A stretch of DNA of 64,000 nucleotides from Tenacibaculum jejuense (GCF_900198195.1 NZ_LT899436.1:1088501-1152500), one strand, 5' to 3'; positions 33,862-42,693 are shown, counted from the first letter of the stretch. Numbers and translations: made by a program. Notes: generated by a model not told the origin, from the sequence alone.

Positions 33862-35115
33862 ATGGGAAAGAGAGTTTTAATTGTTTTAATTGTTATGCTA
33901 TTTACAAAAGCTGAAGCACAGACTTCAGCTTTTGAAACAATAGATAATTTAATAGAATTAGGTAGATATAAAATTGCATTACAAAAACTAAAAAGTTTAC
34001 CATCATCATTCGAGAAAGAAACTAGAATGGCAAAACTATTCGATGTTTTAGATGATCACAATAAAGCAATATTACATTACAAAAAAGCTTTAACGATAAA
34101 AGAAGATTATAAGACTAAAATTAAGTTAGGAAAATCGCTTTTAAAAGAAAAAAGAATAAAAGAAGTCGTAACTCTTTACGAGGAAATCTGTGAAAAAGAT
34201 CCAGATAATTTAATAGCAAAATATACTTTAGGAAAAAGATACTTACAATTAAGAAAGTATGAAAAAGCCAAAACTATTTTCAAAGATTTAATCAAAAAAG
34301 ATGGTGAAAATCCTAATTATTATTACCAATTGGCATTAACTATGCCTCAGTATAAGAAAATTTTTAAGCGAATAGATAATTATTTAATAGCATATAAATT
34401 AGATAATTCGCATTTTAAATCAATTGAAAAATTAGCCAAAGGTTTTACAACAATTAAAGATAGAGATTCTGCAATGCTTTTTGTAAATAAAGGATTGAAA
34501 TTACGTCCAGATCATATTGATTTAAATCGACTTAAAATTAATCGATTCTTTGCTAAGAAAAAGTATGATAAAAGTATAGCTTTATTAAATCATATCGATA
34601 GTGTTCAACCAAACGAACGTTATACTCATATTATGTTAGGTAGATGTTATTTTAATCTTGAAAACTACGATGAAGCTGAAAAACATTTCAAATTAGCAAG
34701 TCATTTAGATGATGAAGATTTTAAAAGTTCAATTTATCTTGGGGATATTGCTATGATTAGAAAAGAAACAAGAAAAGCTATGTTTCATTATTTAAGCGGT
34801 ACTAGTAGAGGAAAAAGAAAGAGAGACCGAGCTTACATGGGATTAGCTAATGTTTTTACAGAAATGAAAAAGCCCCAAAAAGTATTAGAAGCTTATAAAG
34901 ATGCTGTAGATGAAAACTATAAAAACTATAAAGCTCTCTTTGGCTTAGCAAAACAATCAGATTTGTATTATAAAGACAAAAAGATAGGTTATAAACTCTA
35001 TAAAAGATACCAAGAAAGATTTACAGGAAAAGATACGATTGCAGATAATTATATCAAAAGTAGATTAAAAGAGATAAAAAAAGAGTATTTCTTAAAAGGA
35101 GAAGAAATAGAATAG
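33862..35115 (+). CDS. Secreted tetratricopeptide repeat protein
   Basis: A 417-residue exported protein; the signal peptide ends near residue 19 (KAEAQ). Most of the mature part is TPR-like helices, for example LFDVLDDHNKAILHYKKAL, RYLQLRKYEKAKTIFKDLI, RCYFNLENYDEAEKHFKLAS and LANVFTEMKKPQKVLEAYKD, with roughly eight to ten repeats. TPR solenoids bind other proteins, so it probably scaffolds envelope proteins. It lies 33 bp after the DUF4350 gene in the same operon. Confidence 0.85.
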   Translation: MGKRVLIVLIVMLFTKAEAQTSAFETIDNLIELGRYKIALQKLKSLPSSFEKETRMAKLFDVLDDHNKAILHYKKALTIKEDYKTKIKLGKSLLKEKRIKEVVTLYEEICEKDPDNLIAKYTLGKRYLQLRKYEKAKTIFKDLIKKDGENPNYYYQLALTMPQYKKIFKRIDNYLIAYKLDNSHFKSIEKLAKGFTTIKDRDSAMLFVNKGLKLRPDHIDLNRLKINRFFAKKKYDKSIALLNHIDSVQPNERYTHIMLGRCYFNLENYDEAEKHFKLASHLDDEDFKSSIYLGDIAMIRKETRKAMFHYLSGTSRGKRKRDRAYMGLANVFTEMKKPQKVLEAYKDAVDENYKNYKALFGLAKQSDLYYKDKKIGYKLYKRYQERFTGKDTIADNYIKSRLKEIKKEYFLKGEEIE

Positions 35116-35152
35116 CTATTTTTTCCTATTTTCACTCTAAAATTCTTAACGA

Positions 35153-35626
35153 GTGATTTTTAGAACCATTATTTTTTTTGCGATCATGTTGTGTTGTATT
35201 TCTTGTGAATACATATCTGGTGGTAAAAAAAATAATGGTGTTTTAAACGATACTATTGTCGATTTTTCTACCGTTGATGTTTCTCCGGCTTTCAAAGAAT
35301 GCGAAACACTTTTAGATAACGATAAAACAAATTGTTTTCGAGCTAATATCAGACAAAAGTTTACTAAAGCATTACAATCATTTAATATATCTACTCACGA
35401 TGAAATAAATGAAACGGTTACTGTTGTTTTGGTGATTGGAAATACAGGTAAGATGGAAATCAGCGATATTCATACTTCAGAAGTTATAGAAGAAAAATTA
35501 CCTGAATTACCTCAAATATTAGATTCTATAATAACTCAAATGCCAAATTTACTCCCGGCAACAAAACGAGGGATTCCTGTTACTACTCAGTACGAATTAC
35601 CTATAGAAATTAAAACAAAAGAATAA
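35153..35626 (+). CDS. Lipoprotein with degenerate TonB_C-like domain
   Basis: A 157-residue lipoprotein from a GTG start (MIFRTIIFFAIMLCCISCEYI; lipobox near C18). The mature part begins with the Cys-pair segment SPAFKECETLLDNDKTNCF, characteristic of the TonB_C-like proteins here, and ends TTQYELPIEIKTKE, the last strand of that fold. The middle is shorter than usual (about 100 residues). Last gene of the BlaI/M56 operon, 37 bp after the TPR gene. Three proteins of this operon therefore carry the same periplasmic fold. Confidence 0.7.
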   Translation: MIFRTIIFFAIMLCCISCEYISGGKKNNGVLNDTIVDFSTVDVSPAFKECETLLDNDKTNCFRANIRQKFTKALQSFNISTHDEINETVTVVLVIGNTGKMEISDIHTSEVIEEKLPELPQILDSIITQMPNLLPATKRGIPVTTQYELPIEIKTKE

Positions 35627-35712
35627 AATGCTTTTTTTTGAGTTATAACTACAAAAATTGATGTAAAGAAAGCAGATATACATTTTTTAAAAGAATTTGT
35701 AGTCAGTTCAAT

Positions 35713-35720
35713 TACATTTG
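35713..35720 (+). promoter_or_regulatory. Candidate -7 element of the SH3-like lipoprotein gene
   Basis: TACATTTG matches TAnnTTTG, 16 nt before the ATG at 35737. Confidence 0.4.
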
Positions 35721-35736
35721 AATTAAAATTATACTG

Positions 35737-37212
35737 ATGAAATTATTTTGGAAAACTACATTAGTGATCATTTTCATGATTTTAGCTGTAAACTGTAAAA
35801 CGAAAGAAGCTAATACTAATGTGAATTTAAGTTTAAATACAGATGTTACAACTAAACTTAAAACACAAATAAATAAAGAAATAGAAAAAGAATTCGATTC
35901 AAAGTTTTTGTCTAGAGGTGAATTAGTCATTAAAAAAAAGGAAGTATTAATTTTCGATTTCAATGAAGATGATCTATTAGATGGTGTTGCATTTTTAAGT
36001 TTTTTTAGTGCAACAGATAAATCCTTTAAGAGATCGATTATCATGTACTACAAAAATGATGGTAAGCAACTTATTTTAAAAGATAAAATAAAGAAAGACT
36101 ACTGTGTGTTTCCAGAAAAAGATGCAATAAAAAATATCCAATTCGAAGCAGCTCCAAAAATATATACAAGTCAAGTTAAACCTAATGAATTAGGTCTAAT
36201 TGATGAATCTTTAAAACAAGAAAGTATTATTTCCTTAGCCGATGATAAATTAATTTATGGCGAAGTTATAAGTTCAGATCATTATGATGTTAATAGTTCT
36301 CATAAAGTAGAGCAAGAAAATTATTATAAATATACTTCAGCAGCAAACGGACTTATATATAGAGATAAACCAGATGGAAAAGTATTAGGAAAGTTTCCCT
36401 ACGGAAAAGAAGTTCATGTGGTTGGAAAAACTGGGTTAAAAAAGACAATTTACGATCAAGGAAAAGAAGTAGAAGGCGAATGGGTTGAAGTTGCATTAGA
36501 TGAATATTCTGAAAAGAAAGCTTTTATATTTGATGGTTATTTAAAAGAAATACACGAATTAGATCGACAAAGATTGATAAAGGTAGCACCAGTTGTGTTT
36601 GAGAAGAATCGAAAAAAAGGATTAATCTTACCTGGAACATATAAGGTTTTTAATCAAAAGTTAAAACACACAAGTGATATTACTGTAGATGGTATCAGTG
36701 AAGTTTATGTAGTTAAAAAAACAAAATATAAACGTCCTTTACTGTCGAATCAAAAGTATTGTGAATGGGCAAATTATGTAGAGGTCATTTTAGCTAGAGA
36801 ACATTTTATCTTATTTGGAAAAAATATCATCTCAATATCTTCAACAGAAGAAGTTAAACTGTCCGAGACTAAAAAAGTAGCTTTAGTATTAGGTGAAAAT
36901 TACACAATGGAAGCTTCAGACGAAGATGGACTTACAGGTTGTGATGATTATAGTGATATCTTTTTAAAAACAGGGAATAGATACGAAGTATTGTATCATA
37001 AGCCTGAAAAAGTAGGGGATAAGTTGGTTGCAAAAGTATTTGTTCATGATGAAGGTATGAGTGAACGAATATCAGAAATCAAAGTAGAAGACAATACTAT
37101 TCTTTTACGTATAGCGCAAGGTTTCCAAGAAGGAACAGGTTCTTATAAAATGAAAATTTTCAAACAAGATAAATGGTACTGTACAGAAACCGATCATAAA
37201 AGAGAATATTAA
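35737..37212 (+). CDS. Lipoprotein with SH3-like domain, unknown function
   Basis: A 491-residue lipoprotein (ILAVNCKTKE, C20). Residues ~58-105 have acidic calcium-loop-like patterns (FDFNEDDLLDG) followed by strands, as in FG-GAP-like domains. Residues ~200-260 form a bacterial SH3-like module (LIYRDKPDGKVLGKF ... GEWVEVAL). The C-terminal ~220 residues are beta-rich without a recognised family. Envelope-associated by its signal; the binding partner is unknown. It may have its own promoter at 35713. Confidence 0.65.
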   Translation: MKLFWKTTLVIIFMILAVNCKTKEANTNVNLSLNTDVTTKLKTQINKEIEKEFDSKFLSRGELVIKKKEVLIFDFNEDDLLDGVAFLSFFSATDKSFKRSIIMYYKNDGKQLILKDKIKKDYCVFPEKDAIKNIQFEAAPKIYTSQVKPNELGLIDESLKQESIISLADDKLIYGEVISSDHYDVNSSHKVEQENYYKYTSAANGLIYRDKPDGKVLGKFPYGKEVHVVGKTGLKKTIYDQGKEVEGEWVEVALDEYSEKKAFIFDGYLKEIHELDRQRLIKVAPVVFEKNRKKGLILPGTYKVFNQKLKHTSDITVDGISEVYVVKKTKYKRPLLSNQKYCEWANYVEVILAREHFILFGKNIISISSTEEVKLSETKKVALVLGENYTMEASDEDGLTGCDDYSDIFLKTGNRYEVLYHKPEKVGDKLVAKVFVHDEGMSERISEIKVEDNTILLRIAQGFQEGTGSYKMKIFKQDKWYCTETDHKREY

Positions 37213-37278
37213 AAAATCTATTGTGTATTTGGAGTAAAATTCTGTCAATTCGGATGATTTATTGAAATGAAGAAAAAC

Positions 37279-37328
37279 TATATCGAGAAAAGATTTTTAA
37301 CTTAAAGATAGTTCTCGATATACTTTTT
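37279..37328 (+). terminator. Possible terminator after the SH3-like lipoprotein gene
   Basis: TATATCGAGAA (37279-37289) pairs with TTCTCGATATA (37312-37322) over a 22-nt loop, followed by CTTTTT. Confidence 0.45.
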
Positions 37329-37391
37329 CGTACCTCAAAAGCACTCGAACTGACAATTTAGAATTGTTTAAGTTTTTAAATGCACAATAGA

Positions 37392-37934
37392 TTAATAAAC
37401 TAAAAAGATTGTACTTAAAGCAATAAGTAATATAAAAGGTCCAAAAAAGAAAAATAAAGCAATAGTTAACCAAATTATTAGCTTTGTTTTGCTGAAATCA
37501 GAAGGTTTGTCTTTCAAGAGTAATTTATTTACATGGTCAAGAGATAGATTCATGATACTTTCTTTAGAGACATTTTGATCAATTAAGCCATAGTATTTTA
37601 ATCCTTTTTTATAACCATTAATAACTTCTTTAGGATGAATTAAAAAACTAAATCCCATTGCCCAAATACTCATAATTCCAATAGAAAAGTGTTTCCACAT
37701 TCCAGTAGCAATTTCCCAACCAGCGATATAAGCTTCACCTTTCCAAGTTGTATCACAATCAAATAAAATATGCTGAATATCGTGTATATAAACAATCTTT
37801 TTTCTGAAGTCAGAATTAGGTAGCTTTAGAGAAAAATATTTAAAATGAAGTGAGAAAAAATCTTCATTTTCACCACCGTTTTCTGCTAAATTATTTTCAG
37901 TATAAAATTGATCTAATTTTTGAGCAATTGTCAT
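37392..37934 (-). CDS. Coq4-like membrane protein
   Basis: A 180-residue protein with the metal-binding motif HDxxHx11E of the Coq4 family: H51-D52-x-x-H55 and E67 in HDIQHILFDCDTTWKGE. The sequence after it (AYIAGWEIATGMW) is helical, as in Coq4. Unlike soluble Coq4, it ends in a hydrophobic hairpin (~150-180, two helices) that would anchor it to the membrane. Coq4 acts in ubiquinone synthesis in eukaryotes; Bacteroidota use menaquinone, so a different substrate is likely (inference). It stands alone between a plus-strand gene and a divergent lipoprotein gene. Confidence 0.65.
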   Translation of the reverse strand: MTIAQKLDQFYTENNLAENGGENEDFFSLHFKYFSLKLPNSDFRKKIVYIHDIQHILFDCDTTWKGEAYIAGWEIATGMWKHFSIGIMSIWAMGFSFLIHPKEVINGYKKGLKYYGLIDQNVSKESIMNLSLDHVNKLLLKDKPSDFSKTKLIIWLTIALFFFFGPFILLIALSTIFLVY

Positions 37935-38000
37935 AGTTACGGTACTTTAAGTGTAATTATATAAGCTACAGTAAAATTATAGTTCGTAATTGAAGAATAT

Positions 38001-38049
38001 CTTGACAATTATCAAGAAATTTAAATTCTTTCGTGTTAAAAGAATTTAA
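38001..38049 (+). promoter_or_regulatory. Two inverted repeats upstream of the 38088 lipoprotein gene
   Basis: CTTGA (38001-38005)/TCAAG (38012-38016) is followed by TTAAATTCTTT (38021-38031) and its complement AAAGAATTTAA (38039-38049). No T-tract follows. They lie 39-87 nt before the ATG and could be operator sites. Function unproven. Confidence 0.35.
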
Positions 38050-38087
38050 TATGTTAGTTTTGAGACTAATTAACTCAAACTTAAATT

Positions 38088-38870
38088 ATGAAAAGAATTG
38101 CTTATTCATTAGTAATTGCCTTAACTCTAGCATTTTTAACGAGTTGTGAAGTTGAATGGGAAACAAAATTCAATAAAGATGGAGGCGGAAAATACAGTAT
38201 GATTATGGATATGTCTGCCATGTTAGAAATGACAGCAGGAATGCCGAGTAACAAAAAAAAGAAAGAGAATGAACTAAAAGATACGGTTATCGATTTTTCT
38301 AAAATTTTAGAAGAGAAGAAAGATAGTATAGCTAAACTTCCAGCAGAAGAGCAAAAGAAATTAAAAGAGTTAGAAGATTTAAAAGTCACTATTGAGGCAG
38401 ATACAGCTATTAATAAAGCAATAGTTAGAATTGATTATGATTTTGATGATTTAGAAGATTTAAAGTCTGTTGGAAAAAAAATGAGGCTAGCCGACCTTGA
38501 TAAGTTTGTCAAAATGGGGAGCAAAGGAAAAATGAAGAAAGAAAAAGAAGATGAGGCAGAAGAAAAGGAAGATGATAAATTCCCAGCGATTACTGATATG
38601 TTAAATATTGAGTATTCAGGTAAAAAATTCGTTTCTAAATTATCTGAGGAGGCAACAAAAGAGATCAAGAAAAATTCTGGTGATAATAATCCTTTCGCAA
38701 GTTTAATTAAGTTTAAAGTAAGGTATATTTTTCCTCACAAAATAAAGAATGTAAGTAACGAAGATGTTCGAATTTTATCTAGTTTTAAAGGAATAGAATT
38801 TAATGTAAGTGTTGCTGATTTAAGTAAAAATCCAGATTACTTAAATGTCGAGGTAGAGTTCGAAAAGTAA
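38088..38870 (+). CDS. Acidic/lysine-rich lipoprotein, unknown function
   Basis: A 260-residue lipoprotein (FLTSCEVEW, C20). The mature N-terminus VEWETKFNKDGGGKYSMIMDMS looks like a beta-hairpin of the DUF3153/LppM-like type. A long charged helical middle (~65-165, KKKKENELKD, KEKEDEAEEKEDD) separates it from a C-terminal beta domain (FKVRYIFPHKIKNVS ... VEVEFEK) that could complete the same fold. Expressed alone, with a strong terminator at 38895. The family call is tentative. Confidence 0.65.
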   Translation: MKRIAYSLVIALTLAFLTSCEVEWETKFNKDGGGKYSMIMDMSAMLEMTAGMPSNKKKKENELKDTVIDFSKILEEKKDSIAKLPAEEQKKLKELEDLKVTIEADTAINKAIVRIDYDFDDLEDLKSVGKKMRLADLDKFVKMGSKGKMKKEKEDEAEEKEDDKFPAITDMLNIEYSGKKFVSKLSEEATKEIKKNSGDNNPFASLIKFKVRYIFPHKIKNVSNEDVRILSSFKGIEFNVSVADLSKNPDYLNVEVEFEK

Positions 38871-38894
38871 TACAACTGTAAAACTAAAATACTG

Positions 38895-38935
38895 AAAGAC
38901 CTGTGAAGTTTTTATAATATCACAGGTCTTTTTGT
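38895..38935 (+). terminator. Terminator of the 38088 lipoprotein gene
   Basis: AAAGACCTGTGA (38895-38906) pairs exactly with TCACAGGTCTTT (38920-38931) and is followed by TTT. Confidence 0.85.
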
Positions 38936-38962
38936 ATTCCAATAAATATTGTTCAAGTTATT

Positions 38963-40162
38963 TTAGCGATTCTTATTTAGCTGATCTCTTTGCGATTTAC
39001 ATTCCATGATTTTTTTAATCGCATTATCATTATTCGGATTTAAGCTTAACGATTTCGCGTAATTTTTTATGGATGTATTCCAATCTTTTTTATCAAAATA
39101 AGCCTCGCCTAAACTATCATAAAGATCAAAGTCATTAGGCATTAATGAAATTCCGTAGTTAAAAATTTTAATAGCTGTTTCAGGATCTTTTTTGTCTTTT
39201 AACCATTCATATCCTATAACATTTATTCCCCAATTTAATCCCTTGTTTTTTAATTCTTCTTCAGAATATTGTTCAGGATTCATTTTTTCTTGAAGGAATA
39301 AAACAGGATTTTTAGTGTCATTATATTGGGTATAATGTTTATAAGCTATCGATTCTTTATTCTTCTTAAATAAGTCAATCATCATTGTTTTATGATGTCC
39401 TTTTTTTAATTCCTTTTTCAAATCTATTTCTACATATTCACTAAAATCTGTGTATAAATAAACTCTAATTTTAAGTGAAGTTAAATCATAAATTGTCGAA
39501 AACTGTGTGGCAGTAACTTCTGAACTTTCAGTTTTCATATGATTCATAACTCGACTACAATAATCTAAACTAGCTTTACCTTCTGTTGTTTTTAAAAATT
39601 GTAAACCTTTCTGAAACCTAGGAATATCAACTTCTTCAACAGACTTTATTTGAGAATAGTAAAAGTTTGAAAATGATTTTTCTTCATCATCTCCTATAAT
39701 TAATAATTCGCCTTCAACTATTAAATATGTTCCAGATTGATCTACAAAAACTAACATACTGCTAGAAAGAAAGCTTAAATCGATAGTTTCTAAGTATTCT
39801 TTAACTTCTTCAACATTGGCCATAGTTTGCATGATATTTCTAATGGCTTTAACAATTGATACTTTAGTTTTTCCTTCGGTATTTGTAATAGGTAATTCTG
39901 AATTTGCAAAGCCATCAAATACTAAACCTGCTTCATTTATAGCACCTTGAGCAAAATTATTAATTCTACCCATGTACATGACGCCAAACTTTTTATCTCC
40001 AGCGTTCTCAAACCAAAATTGATTATTCGGACTTAGAAAATCTTCGTTATTACCAACAAATGTCTTTCCGTTTTTAGTTATTTTATACATACTACATGTA
40101 TGCCCAATACTGGGATATAATAAAACACTAATTAGTAGAGTAAGGATGAATTTATTTTTCAT
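38963..40162 (-). CDS. Secreted Ntn-type linear-amide hydrolase with C-terminal TPRs
   Basis: A 399-residue exported protein. The signal peptide is followed by C23 (GHTCSMYKITKNGKTFVGNNEDF). Cleavage just before Cys would expose it as the N-terminal nucleophile, as in choloylglycine hydrolase/penicillin V acylase and C45-type enzymes. The GNNEDF and AINEAGLVFDGFAN segments match conserved active-site positions of that fold. From ~305, TPR-like repeats follow (AIKIFNYGISLMPNDFDLYD, WNTSIKNYAKSLSLNPNND). The substrate could be an N-acyl amino acid, bile salt-like amide or beta-lactam; it is not deducible here. Confidence 0.78.
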   Translation of the reverse strand: MKNKFILTLLISVLLYPSIGHTCSMYKITKNGKTFVGNNEDFLSPNNQFWFENAGDKKFGVMYMGRINNFAQGAINEAGLVFDGFANSELPITNTEGKTKVSIVKAIRNIMQTMANVEEVKEYLETIDLSFLSSSMLVFVDQSGTYLIVEGELLIIGDDEEKSFSNFYYSQIKSVEEVDIPRFQKGLQFLKTTEGKASLDYCSRVMNHMKTESSEVTATQFSTIYDLTSLKIRVYLYTDFSEYVEIDLKKELKKGHHKTMMIDLFKKNKESIAYKHYTQYNDTKNPVLFLQEKMNPEQYSEEELKNKGLNWGINVIGYEWLKDKKDPETAIKIFNYGISLMPNDFDLYDSLGEAYFDKKDWNTSIKNYAKSLSLNPNNDNAIKKIMECKSQRDQLNKNR

Positions 40163-40243
40163 TTGGTAATCTTTGATATAAAGACTACGCTTTTTTTTAG
40201 TTGTTACTCTTTTTCAAATACTGAGATTAAATTTTTATAAAAA

Positions 40244-40284
40244 AGTACGGGCGATCCACACCAAAAGTGTGGGTAACCCGAACT
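40244..40284. repeat. GC-rich hairpin in an AT-rich intergenic gap
   Basis: An imperfect inverted repeat: CGGG (40248-40251) with CCCG (40277-40280), and CCACAC (40256-40261) with GTGTGG (40267-40272) over CAAAA, separated by a 4-by-4 internal loop. It is far richer in G+C than its surroundings. It may be an intergenic repeat, a regulatory RNA element or a terminator; no T-tract follows on the plus strand. Confidence 0.45.
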
Positions 40285-40326
40285 ATATTTTAAGCTGATA
40301 ATCATATTTTTATTTCAAAAGTGTCT

Positions 40327-40770
40327 ATGATGAAGAAAGCTATTTTATTATTTATTTTTTTAAAATCGATAATGATGTTTTCGCAAGAGAAAAAAGAGAT
40401 TGTTTTTCTTTTTTTTGATAAAAATGATTAAAAAAAGTGTACAATAGAAGGTGAATCCACCTATAAAAATTCCAAAGGAAAATATTTAGTAAACAGATTT
40501 GAAAAGGAGAAAGAAAAAAAGAGAATACTTTTTAATATCTGTGATGAGAGATTCTCTTTTAATAGAAACTCAAAAATAGACACATTTGATATCAAAAACT
40601 TGAGTGAACTAAATATTAAAAGTTTAGAATACATAAAAAACAAGTATAACAAAGCAAGAGAATTTAAGCATCATGTATTTAAAAAGATAAATATTGTAGA
40701 GAAAATTTCTGATACAAAAATAGTCAATTATTACGATGTTTATTGGATTGGAGCTTGGGTAGAAGATTAG
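40327..40770 (+). pseudogene. Secreted-protein gene broken by one in-frame stop
   Basis: A 147-codon frame starts MMKKAILLFIFLKSIMMFSQ, a clear signal peptide, and continues to codon 34. Codon 35 is TAA (40429-40431). The same frame then stays open for 112 more codons (KKCTIEGESTYKNSKGKYL ... YYDVYWIGAWVED) to TAG at 40768-40770. No frameshift is needed, so a single substitution (for example GAA or AAA to TAA) explains the break. The product would be a ~147-residue secreted protein similar in style to the two genes that follow. Family unknown. Confidence 0.7.
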
Positions 40771-40819
40771 CAAATTTTAAGTTAACTAGAGGTATTATTT
40801 AGGATGATATGATTAAAGT

Positions 40820-41227
40820 ATGAAACAGATTTTTTTATTTTTTGTATTAATAGTTAATATAAGTTTTGCACAAACTAAGCATATCTTATTTGAAGGTAAT
40901 TCCAAAGAGTATTTTGTAAAAGAATTAGGTAATGGAAAAACAGCAAGTGAACTAAAATTCAGAAAAGAAGTAAAAAGTAAAAATGAGATACATTTTTATA
41001 TTGAGGGGCAACTTTTTATTTTTAAAGGAGAAGACAAAGGTTTAAGTATATTAAATAAAGAGGATTTTAGTAAAATTAAATTTGATAATCTTCAAGAGCT
41101 TAAAGAAAATGTTGATTCTAATAATGCATTATATCCATGTAAAGTATTTCCTGATATTGAACTTGTAGAGAATGAAAACTCTTTGATAAAAAAATACAAA
41201 GTGAAATGGAAGTATTATATAGAATAA
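40820..41227 (+). CDS. Small secreted protein, unknown
   Basis: A 135-residue protein with a signal peptide (~1-17, NISFAQ). The mature part is a Lys/Glu-rich mix of strands (HFYIEGQLFIFKGEDKGLS ... KVKWKYYIE) with a single Cys near residue 109. It follows the pseudogene by ~50 bp and precedes another small lipoprotein gene by 32 bp; all three are of similar size and composition. No recognised family. Confidence 0.6.
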   Translation: MKQIFLFFVLIVNISFAQTKHILFEGNSKEYFVKELGNGKTASELKFRKEVKSKNEIHFYIEGQLFIFKGEDKGLSILNKEDFSKIKFDNLQELKENVDSNNALYPCKVFPDIELVENENSLIKKYKVKWKYYIE

Positions 41228-41259
41228 CAAATAATATTTTTACTAAAAAATGTAATTAA

Positions 41260-41736
41260 ATGGGTAAAAATATTTTCATAATACTGGTTTGTATTTTATT
41301 AAGTTGCTGTAAATCCTCTTTCGATTACAAAGAGGCAGATAAAAATACATTATTTGTACTTTTTGAAGAATCTGTGGAAACAACTAAATCATATTCGTTG
41401 CTAAAAAATGAAAAGAAAGAAGTGTTTAAAAATCCTTTGTTTAATTATTCATTTAGAAATACTAAAATAAAAGACTTTACTTTAAACTGTCCTGCGTTTT
41501 TTTCATTTGATGATATGTTTAACAATACCAATAAAAGTAAAGTGTTTACAATACATAAAAGTTTTTTAAGAAATAATTTTATTGTAGACAGAGACTACAT
41601 TAATACTTTTGGTTTAGACAAGGTGTTTGAGATATTAGCAAAAAGTAGCACAATTTTTGTAATAGATAAATCAGAAATTAAAGACAACAAAATAACATTA
41701 AGAGAAGCTAAATTAATTTATCCTGTCGAAGAATAA
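41260..41736 (+). CDS. Small lipoprotein, unknown
   Basis: A 158-residue lipoprotein (ILLSCCKSSFDY, lipobox Cys at 16 or 17). The mature part contains LNCPAFFSFDDMFNN and the helical KVFEILAKSSTIFVIDK, with no motif I recognise. Probably co-transcribed with the preceding small secreted protein gene. It converges on the ATP-grasp gene. Confidence 0.6.
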   Translation: MGKNIFIILVCILLSCCKSSFDYKEADKNTLFVLFEESVETTKSYSLLKNEKKEVFKNPLFNYSFRNTKIKDFTLNCPAFFSFDDMFNNTNKSKVFTIHKSFLRNNFIVDRDYINTFGLDKVFEILAKSSTIFVIDKSEIKDNKITLREAKLIYPVEE

Positions 41737-41784
41737 TTACGTTTAGTACTAAAAGTTATTTTTAAAATATTTAAAAGAGTTTTA

Positions 41785-42678
41785 TTACGTTTTAAAGTTC
41801 ATATTTAAAGCAGAATAAAACTCTTTTTTATTTGCATTATCTGGTAAACCTGCTACTTGCGCGTCGCCCAATTCCATGATAATCCATTCACCAGTTTTCT
41901 TTTGTGCTATGTCCATAGTAAAAAAACTACTTTTAATCTTTAGAGCTAATGCTTTGAATTCATTAAAATCAATTTCTGAAGTTCCATAATCGCCTTCATC
42001 CCAATAATTAAAAACTTGAATTATCTTTTTATTCCCGAAGAAAATTCGAAACTCTTTTGTTAAAGGCATTCCACTTTTAGAATGTTCAGTTAAAAACTCT
42101 AATTCTTCAAAAGCTCTAAATACGATGCCTTCATTTAGAGTATTCCCTCGCAGTTTTATAAAATTATGTACAATAGTTTTAACGTTGTTTGAATCGGAAG
42201 CATTAGGAATAAAACAAGCATCTTCCCAATGATGTTTTTCAGATTTTACATAGTCTTTTACAATAATTGGTGATTTGCCAAAATCTTGTGCTAGTTTTAA
42301 AATAGATACATCAGTGAGATCCGTCGTCCAATTAGATTTTGGAGTTTTCGTTTTTATAATGTCATATGAATTCGGAAGGTAATGACAATGTTTATAAGAT
42401 TCTGGATCATTAATAAGTTTTATATTTTTCTTTAAAAGTCCTTCATACAGATTTTCATATTGCTGTGGAGTTATCATCCAACCTCTGTAGAAAGCTGTTT
42501 CTATTTTGTCTTGATTTGGAACGAATTTTAACGCTGTATTTAATTCATTTTCTACTAAAGCCTCATAGCTAATTAAAGAAAAATTAAAGCCTAAGTCTAC
42601 AGCTATATTTTTTTCTTCTTCATAATCTGGTTCTATAGTTTTAGAATCGAATACAGCATCACAAAATATAATTCTCAT
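41785..42678 (-). CDS. ATP-grasp domain protein
   Basis: A 297-residue cytosolic protein. The N-terminal third is a pre-ATP-grasp-like Rossmann region (MRIIFCDAVFDSKTIEPDY). ATP-grasp signatures follow: KSPIIVKDYVKS (nucleotide-binding Lys), NEGIVFRAFEELEFL (strand with Glu), KEFRIFFGNKKIIQVFNYW, and the metal-binding end WIIMELGDAQVAGL. Such enzymes ligate a carboxylate to an amine or thiol using ATP. It is the last gene of the five-gene operon starting with the GH3-like gene. Substrate unknown. Confidence 0.78.
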   Translation of the reverse strand: MRIIFCDAVFDSKTIEPDYEEEKNIAVDLGFNFSLISYEALVENELNTALKFVPNQDKIETAFYRGWMITPQQYENLYEGLLKKNIKLINDPESYKHCHYLPNSYDIIKTKTPKSNWTTDLTDVSILKLAQDFGKSPIIVKDYVKSEKHHWEDACFIPNASDSNNVKTIVHNFIKLRGNTLNEGIVFRAFEELEFLTEHSKSGMPLTKEFRIFFGNKKIIQVFNYWDEGDYGTSEIDFNEFKALALKIKSSFFTMDIAQKKTGEWIIMELGDAQVAGLPDNANKKEFYSALNMNFKT

Positions 42679-42693
42679 AGCTTTAAATTCAAT

